Both the position numbers and the translations under genes were made by a program. Below are positions 5,331-7,148 of a stretch of 7,148 nt of DNA, piece after piece. The stretch spans positions 1 through 7,148 of the forward strand of contig JAOAPG010000449.1 of the NCBI GenBank assembly GCA_025462785.1, written 5' to 3'. The notes beneath the pieces were generated by a model. It was not told where the DNA came from. It made no database searches and was given only the letters and a program-made list of their open reading frames with translations. Each line of letters starts with the position of its first letter. The first letter of the stretch is position 1. The DNA is from Acidobacteriaceae bacterium (GTDB lineage: Bacteria; Acidobacteriota; Terriglobia; Terriglobales; Acidobacteriaceae).

Positions 5331-5358
5331 GCACGACGGGCCAAAGAGGCCCAAGTGC
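5331..5358. repeat. Interrupted stem-loop between att core and right TACAAAA repeats
   Basis: GCAC (5331-5334) pairs with GTGC (5355-5358) and GGGCC (5338-5342) with GGCCC (5348-5352) around an AAAGA loop, with small internal bulges. A second small dyad, GCCGA-A-TCGGC, follows at 5357-5367. The role is unknown; possibilities are a terminator or a structured part of the recombination site. Confidence 0.35.
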
Positions 5359-5366
5359 CGAATCGG

Positions 5367-5387
5367 CGGTACAAAAACGGTACAAAA
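5367..5387. repeat. Tandem 11-bp CGGTACAAAA(A/C) repeats
   Basis: CGGTACAAAAA at 5367-5377 is followed at once by CGGTACAAAA at 5378-5387. The 11-bp period and the TACAAA core are shared with the pair at 5196-5214, on the opposite side of the tRNA-derived core. Paired arm sites for a lambda-type integrase have this arrangement. Confidence 0.5.
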
Positions 5388-5388
5388 C

Positions 5389-5790
5389 TTATGGCTTCAA
5401 CGCAAGAGCTATGTAGGATCATCAATTCTGGATTTCAGTCATACTGTGCGGGGTAGAGGTTAAGAATTAGCGCCGCCAAAGGCGAGGTGTATTGCCCACG
5501 ATCTAGGTTGTTTGGCGAGTTCGATCTCTTGGACAGAGCCCGATAGGATCGGATTCCTCGTATTCGTAGCCAGCCGGCGTCGCGATTGTATTGATGCCTG
5601 GATAACCAAAAGCATCCCGACCAAAGTATCTCTGTCGCCAAAACGGCTGCACGGTCCGTCTTTGGGATCGCGGAGCGAGAAAGTTTCAGGAATTTTCGGT
5701 CGCGATGAAGGTACTCAGCTTGAATTTCTCGCCTGTCTCGTATGTGGCTGAAGCTCTTCCTTTTAATCGATTTCTGCCGAGCAGCTTCCT
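5389..5790. other. Region without a firm gene
   Basis: No intact frame with a recognisable product is present. The plus frame at 5512-5751 and the minus frame at 5435-5641 have no family resemblance as wholes. A short minus-strand stretch near 5536-5571 resembles an RHS-repeat consensus and is listed separately. The rest looks like decayed intergenic or coding sequence. Confidence 0.45.
5536..5630 (-). pseudogene. Possible RHS-repeat protein scrap
   Basis: One minus-strand frame reads RYFGRDAFGYPG and then GYEYEESDPIGL. The last part resembles the G-R-Y-x-E-S-D-P-I-G-L consensus that closes the RHS core before the variable toxin tip; a TACGAA/TACGAG duplication would explain the extra YE. 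Nothing of the expected NTYAYVNNNP sequence follows. Only about 10-30 residues support this, so it may be coincidence. Confidence 0.3.
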
Positions 5791-5919
5791 TCAGTAAGCA
5801 GTGAAGACCCCGACATGGGAGGCTGGAAAACGTTTCTTCAATGCCATTTCAATTGCTGTGAGACAAAGAAACTGGAGCACCGCATAGAAGTCATATGCAA
5901 ACCGACCGTATAAATATGC
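5791..5919 (-). pseudogene. Unrecognised protein fragment after the jetB stub
   Basis: The minus frame from about 5919 to the stop at 5791 reads IPAYLYGRFAYDFYAVLQFL then CLTAIEMALKKRFPASHVG. It has the helix-rich, aromatic look of a genuine helical-domain protein, but I cannot name the family. It joins the jetB start at about 5920, within GATACCGGCAT, so it is probably a fusion scar rather than an independent gene. Confidence 0.35.
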
Positions 5920-6004
5920 CGGTATCTTCCGCGTAAACTGCGTCTTGCAGTAGCCGGATCTTAACGGCAGCAGAAGGTAAAGATTTGGGCGCACTTGGAT
6001 TCAT
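5891..6004 (-). pseudogene. jetB: Wadjet JetB (DUF4194, MukE-like), N-terminal stub
   Basis: ATG at 6004-6002 overlaps the TGA that ends the jetA remnant (ATGA, a 4-base overlap), the usual translational coupling in this operon. The 37-codon frame reads MNPSAPKSLPSAAVKIRLLQ then DAVYAEDTG, matching my memory of the JetB/DUF4194 start (AVxxLLQGxVYxDD). After EDTG the sequence changes and a TGA follows at 5893-5891. In a full protein this MukE-like subunit bridges the JetA kleisin and the JetC SMC ATPase. About 80-85% of the gene is gone, and no jetC or jetD follows. The identification rests mainly on the short motif and the coupling to jetA. Confidence 0.6.
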
Positions 6005-6573
6005 GTGTTGGAAAAGATAATTTGAGGTACCTGAAAGAAACGTGTTCCGCCGGGAAGTGTGATCAAGTCAAGAGATTCGAACACCGCGTGGGGGGCCATC
6101 CGAATCCGCGATAAGCAGGTACGCGAGTAATTCAAGAACGCCATTACGCGGGGGGCAAAGCACGAGCAATTCTGGCAGCGATATTTGCACGCGCGTTTGA
6201 AGGCAATCGCGGATGTTCTGGCGCAAGCGCTCGAAGTCAACGGGATGCAGACGCAGAAAGGCCGCGAGGGTTTCTCGATAATCTGCCCCTTGCTCACTTT
6301 AAGACCTTCACCAAATTCAATACTCGTTGGAGGTGCCCAGGGGGCTTTCGACATAATCGACGAGACATGGATCTTCGTGTCTACTTCAATCAATTCGATC
6401 GGGACGGGTAAATCTCGGGTGCGGTGAGCTAGTGTTTTGATTTCTTGAATGAGTCGTCCTACTTTACGCCGTTCGGCGGACTGCCGCACATCGAGAACTC
6501 TCCGTAGCTGTGCCACGAGGCGCTCGTTAGACGTAATAACCTTGTTTCCCTCAGCGCGAAGAATAAATTGGAG
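6001..6573 (-). pseudogene. jetA: Wadjet JetA (DUF3375, MukF-like kleisin), frameshifted C-terminal part
   Basis: The minus strand encodes, in pieces, the last about 190 residues of a DUF3375 protein, the kleisin-like subunit of the Wadjet SMC complex that destroys plasmids. Piece 1 (6573-6295): FILRAEGNKVITSNERLVAQ, then LRRVLDVRQSAERRKVGRLI, then QEIKTLAHRTRDLPVPIELI. Piece 2, in another frame (about 6293-6085): EQGADYRETLAAFLRLHPVD, then RVQISLPELLVLCPPRNGVL, then ELLAYLLIAD. Piece 3, back in the first frame (about 6085-6001): LDLITLPGGTRFFQVPQIIF, the typical end. Two indels, near 6294 and 6080, therefore break it. The N-terminal half is replaced at about 6570 by a MetE-like fragment on the other strand. 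Non-functional. The identification rests on family memory; the coupled jetB start supports it. Confidence 0.7.
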
Positions 6574-6737
6574 TTGATCCCCACGTTGAGACCCCGGAAG
6601 AAGTGCGGGACCGTGTACTTGAAGCGTCCGAGTACATTCCAATCGAGCAACTCGGTACCACCGACGACTGCGGTTTCTCGCCTTTCAGGGATGACAGTTC
6701 AACGAGCTGTGACACTGCCTTTGCCAAGAGCGGGGCG
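6568..6737 (+). pseudogene. MetE-type (cobalamin-independent methionine synthase family) C-terminal fragment
   Basis: The plus frame reads GVDPHVETPEEVRDRVLEAS, then EYIPIEQLGTTDDCGFSPF, then RDDSSTSCDTAFAK. This is the end of the barrel in MetE-like methyltransferases; the Cys in TTDDCGFSPF occupies the zinc-ligand position of this family, and the variant with TTDDCGFSPF is typical of short MetE C-terminal homologues. A stop (TAA, 6564-6566) lies just upstream and no other family sequence precedes it. After AFAK the expected IRARVxG is replaced by unrelated sequence, though the frame stays open to 6938. Only about 55 residues remain. It meets the jetA remnant head-on at about 6570. Confidence 0.7.
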
Positions 6738-6900
6738 GCGCCTGACGGGTGGGCAATGAGCGTAAAATCTCTTTTGGTAACCACGGCAGGCGAGTCGCAT
6801 GATGCGCTGTTGGCGGGGTGTTGGGGGCGCTGGGTGCGGGCAACGGTTTCAGGCGATTCTTTCCATGCCGCGAGCGGCTGGACCGTTGCGGCCGCTTGTC
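6738..6900. other. GC-rich leader of the MEDS gene
   Basis: I see no gene here. It separates the MetE-like scrap from a gene with a strong ribosome binding site, so the promoter of that gene should be in this stretch, but I cannot pick a convincing -35/-10 pair. Confidence 0.35.
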
Positions 6901-6908
6901 GAAGGAGG
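6901..6908 (+). promoter_or_regulatory. Shine-Dalgarno of the MEDS-domain gene
   Basis: GAAGGAGG lies 5 bases before the ATG at 6914, a near-consensus ribosome binding site that fixes the start. Confidence 0.7.
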
Positions 6909-6913
6909 AACCG

Positions 6914-7148
6914 ATGGATCCCACTCATGATCGTGTGAACTCCAGTGGAGGAACGCCGAGTGAGGCCAGCCAACCCATTCGGCTCGCAGGCTCGGTGCTG
7001 GACGCGCAGCGTCACGTCTGCGCCTTTTTTCATAACCCCGACGAAGAATACCGGGTGCTGCTTCCATTCATCAAAGACGGTTTCGAGCGGGGCGAGAAGG
7101 CGTTCCACATCGTCGATCCCAAGCTACGCGCCGAGCACCGCCTACGGC
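6914..7148 (+). CDS. MEDS-domain (DcmR-like sensory) protein, N-terminal part (3' end outside window)
   Basis: The ATG at 6914 opens 78 codons that run off the window without a stop. After a flexible leader of about 28 residues (MDPTHDRVNSSGGTPSEASQ) comes RHVCAFFHNPDEEYRVLLPF, then IKDGFERGEKAFHIVDPKLR. This is the start of a MEDS domain, named for methanogen/methylotroph DcmR sensory proteins: H-x-C-x-F-F-x-N/S-x-D-E-x-Y near the N-terminus and GExAxxIVDP as the first strand. The domain is thought to bind a small ligand and is found in regulators and in proteins linked to anti-sigma-type signalling. What follows in this protein cannot be seen. No damage is visible, so the mosaic region appears to end before this gene. 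Confidence 0.85.
   Translation, partial: MDPTHDRVNSSGGTPSEASQPIRLAGSVLDAQRHVCAFFHNPDEEYRVLLPFIKDGFERGEKAFHIVDPKLRAEHRLR

Noticed and set aside
5262..5340. A complete tRNA-Ala gene on the minus strand
   Set aside because: Only positions 53-76 are present; beyond 5285 there is no anticodon arm, D-arm or matching 5' acceptor strand.
5196..5388. A CRISPR-like array from the repeated TACAAA units
   Set aside because: The units are only 8-11 bp, occur in two close pairs and have no regular spacers; paired protein-binding sites fit better.
6551..7108. A 185-residue minus-strand frame
   Set aside because: It is antisense to the MetE-like fragment and the MEDS gene; its Ser-rich composition is typical of a shadow frame.

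Overview
The window looks like a piece of an Acidobacteriota genome (Terriglobia, Granulicella/Edaphobacter-like). The best clue is a 131-aa cupin that closely resembles, from memory, the Granulicella tundricola manganese hydroxynitrile lyase. The integrase N-terminus, the MEDS protein and the aldo/keto reductase are also of types common in soil acidobacteria. This placement is inference from remembered families; no search was run.

This is accessory DNA made largely of gene fragments joined end to end. Layout: (1) 3-545 (+), C-terminal part of a Gfo/Idh/MocA oxidoreductase, cut only by the window edge. (2) 612-633, a 22-bp piece of a tRNA-Ala 3' end, fused directly to an aldo/keto reductase missing its N-terminus. 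(3) 630-1390 (+), remnant of an oxidoreductase operon: broken aldo/keto reductase, intact cupin, and the first codons of a 4-oxalocrotonate tautomerase. (4) 1385-1690 (-), an internal piece of a tyrosine recombinase of the type that accompanies IS91-like elements. (5) 1686-2426 (+), a VirB11/TrbB conjugation ATPase without its N-terminal domain. (6) 2427-2659, an AT-rich leader. (7) 2660-4180 (+), an apparently intact Fic protein with its own inhibitory motif. (8) 4181-4565, non-coding, with two dyads just after fic. (9) 4566-5146 (-), a phage-type integrase with two frameshifts and no catalytic domain. (10) 5196-5388, a compound attachment region: a second copy of the tRNA-Ala 3' end with a pair of 11-bp TACAAA-type repeats on each side. 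(11) 5389-5790, no firm gene, perhaps an RHS scrap. (12) 5791-6573 (-), a scrap of unknown protein, then the start of jetB and the end of jetA (DUF4194 and DUF3375), which are remains of a Wadjet anti-plasmid system. (13) 6568-6737 (+), a MetE-like fragment. (14) 6914-7148 (+), start of a MEDS-domain protein, cut by the window edge.

The two tRNA-Ala 3'-end copies lie in direct orientation 4.65 kb apart, with the integrase beside the right copy. This marks 612-5285 as an integrative element or the scar of several integrations. Only the cupin and Fic genes are complete inside it. Conjugation, recombination and Wadjet genes are all broken, so the locus appears to be a decayed integration hotspot. 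The most distinctive structures are the attP-like region, an integrase mRNA leader predicted to fold over both its Shine-Dalgarno and its start codon, and the Wadjet remnant. I found no CRISPR array and no complete RNA gene.
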